From Sphingobium sp. (GTDB lineage Bacteria; Pseudomonadota; Alphaproteobacteria; Sphingomonadales; Sphingomonadaceae), in contig QFQF01000001.1 in assembly GCA_003248935.1 (NCBI GenBank), positions 248,001 to 312,000 of the forward strand: a stretch of DNA of 64,000 nt, given 5' to 3'. Position numbers and translations under genes: made by a program. Positions 45,114 to 54,610 of the stretch are shown here, one piece after another. Every line of letters starts with the position of its first letter. The first letter of the stretch is position 1. The notes beneath the pieces were generated by a model. The model was not told the DNA's origin. It was given only the letters and a program-made list of their open reading frames with translations, and did no database searches.

Positions 45114-45410
45114 CTAGTGAGTGTCGCCAATTTCAACGATCACAATGACCGGCGGTTTCTCGTCCTCCAACAGCGTAAAGACGATGCGATACTGGTCGTT
45201 GATGCGTATTGATCGTTGCCCCTCACGATCACCTTGTAACTTCTTGTAATTCAAGCTCTTCAAATTCCTTAAGTCTCGCTCGTCATGAGCGGCTTCAAGC
45301 TGTATCAGCTTACGACGAGCAGCTTTGATAACCGCGAACGGGAGCCCCAGTTTGTGGGCTTCGTCCGTGCATATCTGGGCCAAGCCATCATCAGCAAATT
45401 CAACTTTCAT
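45114..45410 (-). CDS. higB: RelE/HigB-like mRNA interferase toxin
   Basis: A 98-residue RelE-superfamily protein: central NLKSLNYKKLQGDREGQRSI and the C-terminal RINDQYRIVFTLLEDE strand pair, with basic residues at positions used by RelE/HigB for ribosome-dependent mRNA cleavage. Toxicity is inferred from fold and from the HigA-type partner immediately downstream. A good promoter lies so close to the ATG (45410) that the transcript would be essentially leaderless. Confidence 0.85.
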   Translation of the reverse strand: MKVEFADDGLAQICTDEAHKLGLPFAVIKAARRKLIQLEAAHDERDLRNLKSLNYKKLQGDREGQRSIRINDQYRIVFTLLEDEKPPVIVIVEIGDTH

Positions 45411-45418
45411 GCGGAATC

Positions 45419-45447
45419 TATCTAGGGAGACCAGGATTCATTGTCAA
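45419..45447 (-). promoter_or_regulatory. Promoter of the toxin-antitoxin operon
   Basis: On the minus strand the -35 TTGACA (45447-45442) and -10 TAGATA (45424-45419) are 17 bases apart. Only 8 bases separate the -10 from the toxin ATG, so a start at the usual distance gives little or no leader. Confidence 0.75.
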
Positions 45448-45451
45448 TGAA
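45437..45451. promoter_or_regulatory. Palindromic operator overlapping the toxin -35
   Basis: TTCATTGTCAATGAA is a perfect palindrome about a central T and covers the -35 box. It is followed by a direct repeat of ATGAACG. This is a plausible site for autorepression by the HigA helix-turn-helix domain. Confidence 0.6.
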
Positions 45452-45487
45452 CGAATGAACGCTATGCGATGATTCGATATATTTAAA

Positions 45488-45524
45488 CTGACCTTTATGC
45501 TTGACTAAGGCGCCGAAAGGTCAG
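45488..45524. repeat. Inverted repeat upstream of the transposase, resembling a transposon end
   Basis: CTGACCTTT (45488-45496) and AAAGGTCAG (45516-45524) are perfect inverted arms. Sequence around them (AAACTGACC, GGTCAGAT) echoes the terminal repeats. They also frame the transposase promoter. Confidence 0.6.
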
Positions 45525-45529
45525 ATACA
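45501..45529 (+). promoter_or_regulatory. Promoter of the transposase gene
   Basis: TTGACT (45501-45506) and GATACA (45524-45529) with a 17-base spacer. The -10 ends 6 bases before the transposase ATG, again predicting a leaderless or near-leaderless mRNA. Confidence 0.6.
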
Positions 45530-45535
45530 AAATGC

Positions 45536-46426
45536 ATGAACAAGCTGACCATCGAACAGCGAGCCAAAATCCTTCATCTTCTCTGTGAAGGCATGAGCAT
45601 CCGCGCGATCACCCGTCTCACTGGAGCCAGCAAAAACACCGTTGCCAAGCTGCTGATCGACGCGGGCAAGGCTTGCGCTGCCTATCACGACGCCAACGTG
45701 CGCAACGTGAAAGCCGCTCGCGTTCAGGTCGATGAAATCTGGTCGTTCACCTATGCCAAGCAGAAGAATGTCGCGACGGCGAAGGATGCCCCGGAACGCG
45801 CTGGCGATACGTGGACGTGGACCGCGCTTGACGCCGATAGCAAGATGATCGTGTCATATCTCGTCGGCGGACGTGATGCCGAATACGCGATGTGGTTCAT
45901 GGACGATCTGGCCGCTCGCCTCGCCAACCGCGTGCAACTCACCAGCGACGGTCACCGCGCTTATCTCGAAGCCGTTGAAGGCGCGTTCGGCGCGGACGTG
46001 GACTTTGCACAGCTCGTAAAGCTCTACGGCTCCGTTGGCGGCAAGACTTCGGAAGTCCGCTACAGCCCGGCCGAATGCACTGGCATCCGCAAGCGCACCG
46101 TCGAAGGCAAGCCGGACGCGGCCCATATCTCGACCAGCTATGTCGAGCGCCAGAACCTGACCATGCGGATGCACATGCGCCGGTTCACCCGCTTGACCAA
46201 CGCGTTCTCCAAGAAGGTCGAGAACCACGCCCACGCCGTCGCGCTGCACATGATGTATTACAACTTCGTCCGCATCCATAAGACGCTGCGCATGACCCCG
46301 GCGATGGCTGCCGGCGTGACTGACCGCCTTTGGGAGATTGAGGATATCGCCATGCTGGTCGAGGATGCCGAAGCTAAGCCCGGCAAGCGCGGCCCGTACA
46401 AAAAGCAGGGTCAGATTTCAAACTGA
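45536..46426 (+). CDS. IS1-family-like DDE transposase
   Basis: A 296-residue transposase. An N-terminal helix-turn-helix (GMSIRAITRLTGASKNTV, residues 19-36) is followed by a DDE catalytic core: Asp66 in VQVDEIWSF, Asp in TSDGHRAY near 138, and Glu in SYVERQNLTMRMHMRRF near 204. A basic C-terminus (PGKRGPYKKQ) follows. This protein type is usually labelled IS1 family in alphaproteobacterial genomes, as I recall. The stop codon lies inside the right terminal repeat. It should act on both 23-bp ends to move the whole 3.4-kb unit. Confidence 0.92.
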   Translation: MNKLTIEQRAKILHLLCEGMSIRAITRLTGASKNTVAKLLIDAGKACAAYHDANVRNVKAARVQVDEIWSFTYAKQKNVATAKDAPERAGDTWTWTALDADSKMIVSYLVGGRDAEYAMWFMDDLAARLANRVQLTSDGHRAYLEAVEGAFGADVDFAQLVKLYGSVGGKTSEVRYSPAECTGIRKRTVEGKPDAAHISTSYVERQNLTMRMHMRRFTRLTNAFSKKVENHAHAVALHMMYYNFVRIHKTLRMTPAMAAGVTDRLWEIEDIAMLVEDAEAKPGKRGPYKKQGQISN

Positions 46427-46435
46427 CCCACTACC
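46413..46435 (-). repeat. Right terminal inverted repeat of the transposon
   Basis: Perfect inverted match to 42989-43011; it overlaps the last codons of the transposase gene. Confidence 0.93.
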
Positions 46436-46443
46436 GATCGGTG
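46436..46443. repeat. Target site duplication, right copy
   Basis: GATCGGTG, identical to 42981-42988; the next base begins the -35 box of the following gene. Confidence 0.92.
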
Positions 46444-46472
46444 TTGACAAGCGGAACAGATAGGAACATAAC
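46444..46472 (+). promoter_or_regulatory. Promoter of the 83-residue membrane protein gene
   Basis: Consensus TTGACA at 46444-46449 and CATAAC at 46467-46472 with a 17-base spacer, about 88 bases before the ATG. The -35 abuts the transposon target duplication. Confidence 0.65.
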
Positions 46473-46478
46473 AAGAAC
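46464..46478 (+). promoter_or_regulatory. LexA (SOS) box upstream of the 83-residue gene
   Basis: GAACATAACAAGAAC fits GAAC-N7-GAAC in the same orientation relative to the gene as the imuA box, and covers the -10. Further GAAC copies at 46454 and 46484 are at other spacings. Confidence 0.72.
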
Positions 46479-46560
46479 ATCAGGAACAAACCCACGTATA
46501 ATGGGGTTTCCCCGCCATATCGGCGATCATGGGGGACCGCCTTCGGAAGGAAGAAGCCCG

Positions 46561-46812
46561 ATGTTCGCAATCGTTTCCGCCCTGGTTTTCGGTACCACCT
46601 TCACTCTCGCCGTGACTGTCATGGCATATATGTTTTCGGCCTATCGCGACAAGATGATTGCTGCCCTGTTCTATCAGCCGGAAACGGCGGCCGGTGCGCC
46701 GGCCTGCCGCGTGGCGGTGACCCGCATGTCCGGCCGTGTCGCAAACCGGACGACCGCCTTCACCCCTGCCAATACGCGCTCCGTCCGCACCACGCGTGCA
46801 ATCGCCGCTTGA
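46561..46812 (+). CDS. Small single-span membrane protein, probably SOS-regulated
   Basis: An 83-residue protein with one transmembrane helix at about residues 3-25 (AIVSALVFGTTFTLAVTVMA), then AYRDKMIAALFYQPE and a basic, Thr/Arg-rich tail. No named family is recognised. The ATG at 46561 is preferred because GGAAGGAAG precedes it and the helix follows at once. A LexA box overlaps its promoter, so DNA damage should induce it. Size and topology recall SOS-induced division inhibitors such as Caulobacter SidA, but no sequence match is claimed. Confidence 0.65.
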   Translation: MFAIVSALVFGTTFTLAVTVMAYMFSAYRDKMIAALFYQPETAAGAPACRVAVTRMSGRVANRTTAFTPANTRSVRTTRAIAA

Positions 46813-46835
46813 AACGCGCGCCATATTGAACGGGA

Positions 46836-47630
46836 TCAGGCTACGGAGGCCATCCTGATCTTCCTGACCCGGGCATAGCTTATCATGCCGAACGGGATCA
46901 GCAGGACGTAGAACAGGCTGAGCGTCAGCAAGGTAAGCCAGGGATTGCTCATCAATGTCGCGGCGAGCAGCCCTGCGATCATGATCGCCTCCAGCCTCAC
47001 CGTCTTGCGCAGCTTCAGCGCCTTCCAGCTGTAGGTCGCGATGTTGGAAATCATCAGGAACGCGACGAACACCGCCCATGGCGCCACCACATACCAGGCG
47101 CGAAATATGTCGAGCCCCGTCACCAGCCAGAAATAGAGCGGCACGAAGGTCAGGCCTGCACCTGCCGGGGCGGGCACGCCGGTCAGGAAGCCCGCCGACT
47201 TGTGCGGCTGTTCGTCGGCATCGATGTTCGCGTTGAAACGGGCAAGGCGCAACGCACAGGCGAGCGCGTGGCAGAGTGCGAACACCCATCCCGTCTGCTG
47301 CGGCATCGCGTGCAAAGCCCAGAGGTAAAGGATCAGCGCCGGGGCTACGCCGAACGCGATCACGTCCGACAGCGAATCGAGTTCGGCACCGAAGCGACTT
47401 TCCCCGCGCAGCATGCGGGCGATCCGGCCGTCGAGGCCATCCAGCACCCCGGCGATCACGATAGACGCGACCGCACGCTCCCAGTCGCCAGATATGCCAT
47501 AACGCACACCGGTGAGGCCAAAGCACAGCGCCATCGCCGTCACCGCATTGGGCGCGAGCATGCGCAGGGTGATACCGCGACGGAGGCCTCGCGGAATGCC
47601 GCGCAGCCTGCGCGGACGCCGTTCCCTCAC
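46836..47630 (-). CDS. pssA: CDP-diacylglycerol--serine O-phosphatidyltransferase
   Basis: Makes phosphatidylserine from CDP-diacylglycerol and serine. The 264-residue membrane protein has the CDP-alcohol phosphotransferase motif in DGLDGRIARMLRGESRFGAE with LDSLSD (about residues 63-88) and roughly seven hydrophobic segments. The start is GTG at 47630, overlapping the psd stop by 4 bases (GTGA), so psd and pssA form a coupled pair. Confidence 0.95.
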   Translation of the reverse strand: MRERRPRRLRGIPRGLRRGITLRMLAPNAVTAMALCFGLTGVRYGISGDWERAVASIVIAGVLDGLDGRIARMLRGESRFGAELDSLSDVIAFGVAPALILYLWALHAMPQQTGWVFALCHALACALRLARFNANIDADEQPHKSAGFLTGVPAPAGAGLTFVPLYFWLVTGLDIFRAWYVVAPWAVFVAFLMISNIATYSWKALKLRKTVRLEAIMIAGLLAATLMSNPWLTLLTLSLFYVLLIPFGMISYARVRKIRMASVA

Positions 47631-48361
47631 TGCAGTACGCCCGCTACGACCTGCCCTTCGCCGATCCGCGCGATCACGGTCTCGCCCGCCACCGTACGCT
47701 GGCCCAGCACGACGCGCGGCATCGTCCCGGCGGGAAGATAGACGTCGACCCGGCTGCCGAAACGAATCAGGCCGATCCGCTGGCCCGCAGCGACGATGTC
47801 GCCGGGCTTCACGAACGGCACGATCCGCCGCGCGACGAGCCCTGCAATCTGGGTGAAGCCGATGCGCACGCCATCGTCGCGCTCGACCAGGATGTGCTGG
47901 CGCTCATTGTCCTCGCTCGCCTTGTCGAGGTCGGCATTCAGGAACTTGCCAGAGATATAGACGACGGACTTGACCGTGCCGGCGATCGGGGTGCGATTGA
48001 TATGGACATCGAACACGCTCATGAAAATCGATACGCGGACCATAGGTTCCTCACCCAGGCCGGCGGCGCCCGCCATTTCCCTGGGTGGCGAAACGCGCTG
48101 GATCAGGGTGACGAGCCCGTCGGCGGGTGCGACGATTAGGCTGTCGTCCTGCGGCGTCGCGCGTATCGGATCGCGGAAAAAGGCGAGAACCCACAAGGTC
48201 AGCAGCACCAGCGGCCAGCCGAGCCACGGCCAGCCCATCAGGAACGCCAGCGCCGTGATCGCGGCGGCGATACCCCCGAACTTGTATCCCTCGGGATGAA
48301 CGGCGGGGAAGCGCCACTTGACGCTGCCGCCGGTGGCCAGTGTGAACTCGGTGTTTTCCAT
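47627..48361 (-). CDS. psd: Phosphatidylserine decarboxylase proenzyme
   Basis: Decarboxylates phosphatidylserine to phosphatidylethanolamine. The 244-residue proenzyme is the short type (PSD-B/archaeal-like length) with hydrophobic helices near 30-60, VFDVHINRTP near 118-127, and the self-cleavage site Gly-Ser in RFGSRVDVYLP near residue 202, where Ser becomes the pyruvoyl group. It is the first gene of psd-pssA. Confidence 0.95.
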   Translation of the reverse strand: MENTEFTLATGGSVKWRFPAVHPEGYKFGGIAAAITALAFLMGWPWLGWPLVLLTLWVLAFFRDPIRATPQDDSLIVAPADGLVTLIQRVSPPREMAGAAGLGEEPMVRVSIFMSVFDVHINRTPIAGTVKSVVYISGKFLNADLDKASEDNERQHILVERDDGVRIGFTQIAGLVARRIVPFVKPGDIVAAGQRIGLIRFGSRVDVYLPAGTMPRVVLGQRTVAGETVIARIGEGQVVAGVLQ

Positions 48362-48562
48362 GGCCGGTCTTTAGGGCCTTGCCACGCGACTGACAACGTC
48401 CGCCCTGCCCTCTCCCCTTCGCTCGGAACAAAGAGGCATATTGCTATTGCAAATCGGTATCGAATTCAGTCGCGCGAAAGGTGGTGCTCAAGGTTGAACA
48501 TTCCCTTCGCATTGCTTAGGGACGCTCCCATCTCCCTACCCAGGACAGAGGCGGAAAAGCGC

Positions 48563-49786
48563 ATGGCGACCAAGATCAAGGTAAAGAACCCCGTAGTCGA
48601 GCTCGATGGCGATGAAATGACCCGGATCATCTGGGAATGGATCCGTGAACGCCTGATCAAGCCCTATCTCGACATCGACCTTCATTATTACGATCTTTCC
48701 GTCGAGAAGCGCGACGAGACCAACGACCAGATCACCGTCGACTCCGCCAACGCCATCAAGAAGTACGGCGTCGGCGTGAAGTGCGCGACAATCACCCCTG
48801 ACGAGGCCCGCGTCGAGGAATTCAGCCTGAAGAAGATGTGGAAGTCGCCCAACGGCACCATCCGCAACATCCTGGGCGGCGTCGTTTTCCGTGAGCCGAT
48901 CGTCATCAAGAACGTACCCCGGCTGGTTCCGGGCTGGACCGACCCGATCGTCGTCGGCCGCCACGCCTTCGGCGACCAGTACCGCGCCACCGATTTCCGT
49001 GTCCCCGGGCCGGGCAAGCTGCGCCTCGTGTTCCAGGGTGAGGACGGCACGCTGATCGACGAGGAGGTGTTCCAGTTCCCCTCCTCCGGCGTCGCCATGG
49101 GCATGTACAACCTCGACGATTCGATCCGCGACTTCGCCAAGGCCAGCATGAACTATGCGCTCGACCGCAAGTGGCCGCTGTACCTGTCGACCAAGAACAC
49201 CATCCTGAAGGCCTATGACGGCCGCTTCAAGGATCTGTTCCAGGAGGTGTTCGACGCCGACTTCGCCGACAAGTTCAAGGCCGCCGGCATCGTCTACGAG
49301 CACCGCCTGATCGACGATATGGTCGCCTCTGCCCTGAAGTGGAGCGGCAAGTTCGTCTGGGCGTGCAAGAACTATGACGGCGACGTGCAGTCCGACACCG
49401 TCGCGCAGGGCTTCGGCTCGCTCGGCCTCATGACCTCGGTCCTGATGTCGCCGGACGGCAAGACCATCGAGGCGGAGGCCGCGCACGGCACCGTCACCCG
49501 CCACTATCGCCAGCACCAGCAGGGCAAGGCGACCTCGACCAACCCGATCGCATCGATCTTCGCCTGGACCCAGGGCCTGACCTTCCGCGGCAAGTTCGAC
49601 GATACGCCGGACGTCGTCCGCTTCGCCGAAACGCTGGAGAAGGTCTGCATCAAGACCGTCGAGGACGGCCACATGACGAAGGATCTCGCCCTGCTGATCG
49701 GCCCGGAACAGGCCTGGATGACCACGGAGCAGTTCTTCGAGCAGATCCGCGTCAACCTGGAAGCGGCAATGGCCAGCTGGAACTGA
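48563..49786 (+). CDS. icd: NADP-dependent isocitrate dehydrogenase
   Basis: Oxidative decarboxylation of isocitrate to 2-oxoglutarate in the TCA cycle. The 407 residues match the eukaryote-like type II homodimeric enzyme common in alphaproteobacteria, with ELDGDEMTRIIWEWI at 13-27, YDLSVEKRDETNDQ, SPNGTIRNILGG, and GTVTRHYRQHQQGK near 311-324 for NADP binding. ATG 48563 follows GGCGGAAAAG. A strong terminator follows. Confidence 0.96.
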   Translation: MATKIKVKNPVVELDGDEMTRIIWEWIRERLIKPYLDIDLHYYDLSVEKRDETNDQITVDSANAIKKYGVGVKCATITPDEARVEEFSLKKMWKSPNGTIRNILGGVVFREPIVIKNVPRLVPGWTDPIVVGRHAFGDQYRATDFRVPGPGKLRLVFQGEDGTLIDEEVFQFPSSGVAMGMYNLDDSIRDFAKASMNYALDRKWPLYLSTKNTILKAYDGRFKDLFQEVFDADFADKFKAAGIVYEHRLIDDMVASALKWSGKFVWACKNYDGDVQSDTVAQGFGSLGLMTSVLMSPDGKTIEAEAAHGTVTRHYRQHQQGKATSTNPIASIFAWTQGLTFRGKFDDTPDVVRFAETLEKVCIKTVEDGHMTKDLALLIGPEQAWMTTEQFFEQIRVNLEAAMASWN

Positions 49787-49812
49787 TCCGGCGCATCATC
49801 CGATGACTCGAA

Positions 49813-49846
49813 GGGGGCGGGCTTGCGAAAGTCCGCCCCTTTTTTG
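49813..49846 (+). terminator. Intrinsic terminator of icd
   Basis: GGGGGCGG with CTT pairs with AAG and CCGCCCC (about 49813-49839) and is followed by six or seven Ts, 27 bases after the icd stop. Confidence 0.88.
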
Positions 49847-49957
49847 CTATGAGGCAGCGTCGAGGGCGGAACAATCCGCCGTGATCGCGGGTCGGAACGG
49901 TCTCGGCCATCCGCCTGATGCCGGACATCTGATACTGGGCAAGGGAGCCTTCGCATA

Positions 49958-51571
<1,614 letters not shown>

Positions 51572-51580
51572 GGACGGCTA

Positions 51581-52795
51581 TCAGGCGCGCGGAGGGACCG
51601 ACGGCGAACGGATATGCTCCCGCCGCACGCCAAGCCCCAATATCCGCGCGGGAATGCCACGAAGCACCGCATAGCGATCCAGCAGGCGGAGCGGCAACGG
51701 CACCCGCTCCAGCCGCACCTCGGGCCTCAGCAGCGCCCCGATGATCCGGTCGTGCACCATCTTCTGCATGCCTTGCACGACCCGCGTGGGGAACAGGCGA
51801 CGGGCCTGCACCTGTGCCAGCAGCGGATCAGGGTCCATTCCCTGCGCCAGTGGACCAGCCAGTATGTTCGCCGCCGCGACCGCATCCTGAATGGCAAGGT
51901 TGATACCGACCCCGCCGACGGGCGACATGGCGTGCGCCGCGTCGCCGATCGCCAGCAGTCCCGGCATGTGCCAGCGGGTCAGCCGGTCGAGCGACACCGA
52001 CAGCAGTTTCACCTGATCCCAGTCGGTCAGCGTGGCGGCCGCCTGGGCAATCTCCGGCGTCAGCGTCGCCAGTTCAGCATGGAACGCGTCCATGCCCCGC
52101 GCACGCACGGCATCCGCCTGCCCCTTCGGAAAGACATAGGCGGCCTGCCAGTAATCGCCGCGATCGATCAGGACGAACAGGCGCCCGGCCTCGAACACGC
52201 CCATGGTGTCGTTGCCCGCCGTGTCCAATTTCGGTAGGCGGAACCAGAAGACGTCCATGGGGGCGCCCATGTCCTCCAGTGGCAGGGCGGCAGCGTCGCG
52301 CAGTACGGATCGCCGCCCGTCGGCCGCGATCACCAGCCGCGCGTCGATCGTATCACCATCGGCCATGCGAACGCCGTCGACCCGCCCGGCGGCATCGGTA
52401 TGGATGCCCGTCGCCTCGGCATTCATGCGCAGGTGGAAGGCCGGATAGCGTGCAGCCGCTTCCTTCAGGAAATCCAGGAATTCCCATTGCGGCATCAACG
52501 CAATGAACCGGCTTTCCACCGGCAATCGGGTGAAATCGGCGATCCGCACCTGCCGGCCGGCGACACGGCCGGTCAGTTCGGTCGCCTTGTCATGCGGCCG
52601 GGCGAGAAGTTCGTCAGCAAGGCCAAGTTCGCGGAACAGCTCCAGCGTGGAAGGGTGCACGGTATCGCCGCGGAAATCGCGCAGGAAATCGCCATGCTTC
52701 TCCAGCACCAGCGTCTCGACACCGGCCCGGGCGAACAGCAGTCCGGCCATCATCCCGGCCGGTCCACCGCCCACGATCACCAACGGCTTTGCCAT
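51581..52795 (-). CDS. FAD-dependent monooxygenase
   Basis: A 404-residue aromatic-ring-hydroxylase-type flavoprotein. The N-terminal FAD motif is VIVGGGPAGMMAGLLFARAG. It has the DG motif in VIAADGRRSVLRDAA near 155-169 and the GD motif in LAIGDAAHAMSPVGGVGINL near 285-304. It resembles ubiquinone-type and phenol hydroxylases; the substrate cannot be told. It is convergent with the fusion gene (9-base gap). Confidence 0.88.
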   Translation of the reverse strand: MAKPLVIVGGGPAGMMAGLLFARAGVETLVLEKHGDFLRDFRGDTVHPSTLELFRELGLADELLARPHDKATELTGRVAGRQVRIADFTRLPVESRFIALMPQWEFLDFLKEAAARYPAFHLRMNAEATGIHTDAAGRVDGVRMADGDTIDARLVIAADGRRSVLRDAAALPLEDMGAPMDVFWFRLPKLDTAGNDTMGVFEAGRLFVLIDRGDYWQAAYVFPKGQADAVRARGMDAFHAELATLTPEIAQAAATLTDWDQVKLLSVSLDRLTRWHMPGLLAIGDAAHAMSPVGGVGINLAIQDAVAAANILAGPLAQGMDPDPLLAQVQARRLFPTRVVQGMQKMVHDRIIGALLRPEVRLERVPLPLRLLDRYAVLRGIPARILGLGVRREHIRSPSVPPRA

Positions 52796-52847
52796 GACCC
52801 GTTATCGCACCCTATGCCGCCATCCGACAAGCAGGATCGACACGCCA

Positions 52848-54482
52848 TCAGACGGGCAGCACTTCCTCCACCATGCGGCTGGCGATTTCCTCTTCACCCA
52901 TGATCGTCAGGTCGGCGCCCAGCTTGCGCAGATGCTCGACCTCGTCGCTGGAATGCGCCCGGGCGACGATGCGGATGGCGGGGTTCAGCTTGCGGGCCTG
53001 TTCCACCACCTGCCCTGCCTCGAAGCTCTGCGGGATGGCGACGAAGATGATGCGGGCGGCGTCGATATCCGCGCGGCGCAGCGTGTCGACGCTGGCCGCA
53101 TTGCCCTCAATCACGGTCGCGCTGGCGCTTTCCGGCAAATCGGGCCGGTCGGCGTCGGTCTCGATCACCTTCAGCGTCTCCCCGGCCTTCACGAGCCGCG
53201 TCGCGACGCTGCGCCCCACCCGGCCAAAGCCCACCAGGATCACATGACCACTGGCGGACGCGGGTGTCTTGACCGGTCCGGTGGGAGTAGCGGCAACCGC
53301 CGCTTCCTCGCCATCGCTCCGCCGGCTGAGGCGATCGATCATCATGAACAGCACCGGGTTCAGCAGGATCGACAGGATGGCGCCGGCGAGGATCAGGTCG
53401 CGGGCATCGGCCGGGATCAGCTTCAGCGACGTGCCCAGCGTCGCGAGGATGAAGGAGAATTCACCGATCTGCGCCAGGCTGGCCGCGATGGTGAACGCCG
53501 TCCGGCTCGGCCGGCCGAAGGCGCGGACGATGGCATAGGCGGCGACGGACTTGCCCACGATGATGATGGCAAGCGTCGCGATCAGCGCCAGCGGCTCTGT
53601 CAGCAGCACATACGGGTTGAACAGCATGCCGACCGACACGAAGAACAACACCGCGAACGCATCGCGCAGCGGCAGCGTCTCTTCCGCCGCGCGCTGGCTG
53701 AGCGGCGATTCCGCCAGGATCATACCCGCGAAGAAGGCGCCGAGTGCGAACGACACACCGAACAGCATCGCCGCGCCGAACGCGACGCCCAGCGCGATGG
53801 CCAGCACCGCGAGCCGGAAGAGTTCCCGCGAGCCGCCATGCGCGATGAAATGGAGAATGCCGGGGATCAGGCGGCGGCCGACGATCAGCATGAAGGCGAC
53901 GAACGCCACGACCTTGCCGACCGTCATCAGCAGGGTAAGGCCGATATCGGCGCCCCCATGGCTGCCCGCCAGCGCCGGCAGCATCACCAGCGCAAGCACC
54001 ATCACCAGATCCTCGACGATCAACCAGCCGACCGCGATCCGCCCGCGATCGGTGTCGAGGATGCGCCGTTCCTGCAAGGCACGCAGCAGCACGACGGTAC
54101 TGGCGACCGATAGCGCGAGACCGAAGACGAAACCCGCACCCATCGACCAGCCAAGCATCCACGCGAGGCCCATGCCCAGCAGGATGGCGACGCCGATCTG
54201 TGCGATGGCGCCCGGGATCGCGATGGCGCGCACGGCCATCAGATCCTTGATCGAAAAATGCAGGCCGACACCGAACATCAGCAGGATGACGCCGATTTCC
54301 GCCAGTTCGTTCGCCAGATGCTGGTCGGCGACATAGCCGGGCGTAAACGGACCGACGCAGACGCCGGCGAGCAGATAGCCGACCAGCGGCGATATCTTCA
54401 GGCGAAAGGCAATGGCTCCGAAAATGAACGCGAGCACCAGACCGGCGACGATGGTTGCGATCAACGGCGTTGCGTGCGGCAT
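52848..54482 (-). CDS. KefB/YbaL-type cation:proton antiporter with RCK domain
   Basis: A 544-residue CPA2 antiporter. About a dozen hydrophobic helices span residues 8-385, with LMFGVGLHFSIKDLM and FLAFGAALS-like segments of the family. They are followed by a Rossmann RCK (TrkA-N) domain starting VILVGFGRVGRSVATRLV near residue 417. It probably exchanges K+ or Na+ for H+ under nucleotide control. It is divergent from a second, longer paralogue. Confidence 0.88.
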   Translation of the reverse strand: MPHATPLIATIVAGLVLAFIFGAIAFRLKISPLVGYLLAGVCVGPFTPGYVADQHLANELAEIGVILLMFGVGLHFSIKDLMAVRAIAIPGAIAQIGVAILLGMGLAWMLGWSMGAGFVFGLALSVASTVVLLRALQERRILDTDRGRIAVGWLIVEDLVMVLALVMLPALAGSHGGADIGLTLLMTVGKVVAFVAFMLIVGRRLIPGILHFIAHGGSRELFRLAVLAIALGVAFGAAMLFGVSFALGAFFAGMILAESPLSQRAAEETLPLRDAFAVLFFVSVGMLFNPYVLLTEPLALIATLAIIIVGKSVAAYAIVRAFGRPSRTAFTIAASLAQIGEFSFILATLGTSLKLIPADARDLILAGAILSILLNPVLFMMIDRLSRRSDGEEAAVAATPTGPVKTPASASGHVILVGFGRVGRSVATRLVKAGETLKVIETDADRPDLPESASATVIEGNAASVDTLRRADIDAARIIFVAIPQSFEAGQVVEQARKLNPAIRIVARAHSSDEVEHLRKLGADLTIMGEEEIASRMVEEVLPV

Positions 54483-54610
54483 TCCGGAATGGCCCTCCCT
54501 GTGTTCCTTAATAGATCAACTAGGGGCAAGAAGCGGATATTTCGACCCTATCGGTCATAATTTTCTTTCCCAAGCTGGCATTTATGGATCGCGGCCGCAA
54601 TGATGCCCGC

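Larger units (their letters stand above)
42989..46435. mobile_element. IS1-like transposon with five passenger genes
   Basis: A 3447-bp unit bounded by 23-bp perfect inverted repeats that begin GGTAGTGGGTCAG (42989-43011 and 46413-46435) and flanked by the 8-bp direct repeat GATCGGTG. It encodes one transposase at the right end. The rest is cargo: a zinc-ribbon miniprotein and a basic miniprotein reading rightward, and a toxin, an antitoxin-peptidase and an unknown gene reading leftward. The cargo is visibly less GC-rich than the flanks. Ends starting GGT and the 8-bp duplication are as in IS1, but IS1 itself is under 1 kb and has no cargo. Perfect ends and duplication indicate recent insertion. 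Confidence 0.92.

Noticed and set aside
43965..45410. Prophage repressor region
   Set aside because: The HTH plus ImmA-like peptidase recalls phage repressors, but no phage genes or attachment sites are present and the toxin partner fits a HigBA module better.
42989..46435. Composite transposon bounded by two IS copies
   Set aside because: There is only one transposase, and each end is a bare 23-bp repeat rather than an IS.
46454..46467. Additional LexA boxes from neighbouring GAAC repeats
   Set aside because: Spacings of 6 and 5 bases do not match the required 7; only 46464-46478 fits.
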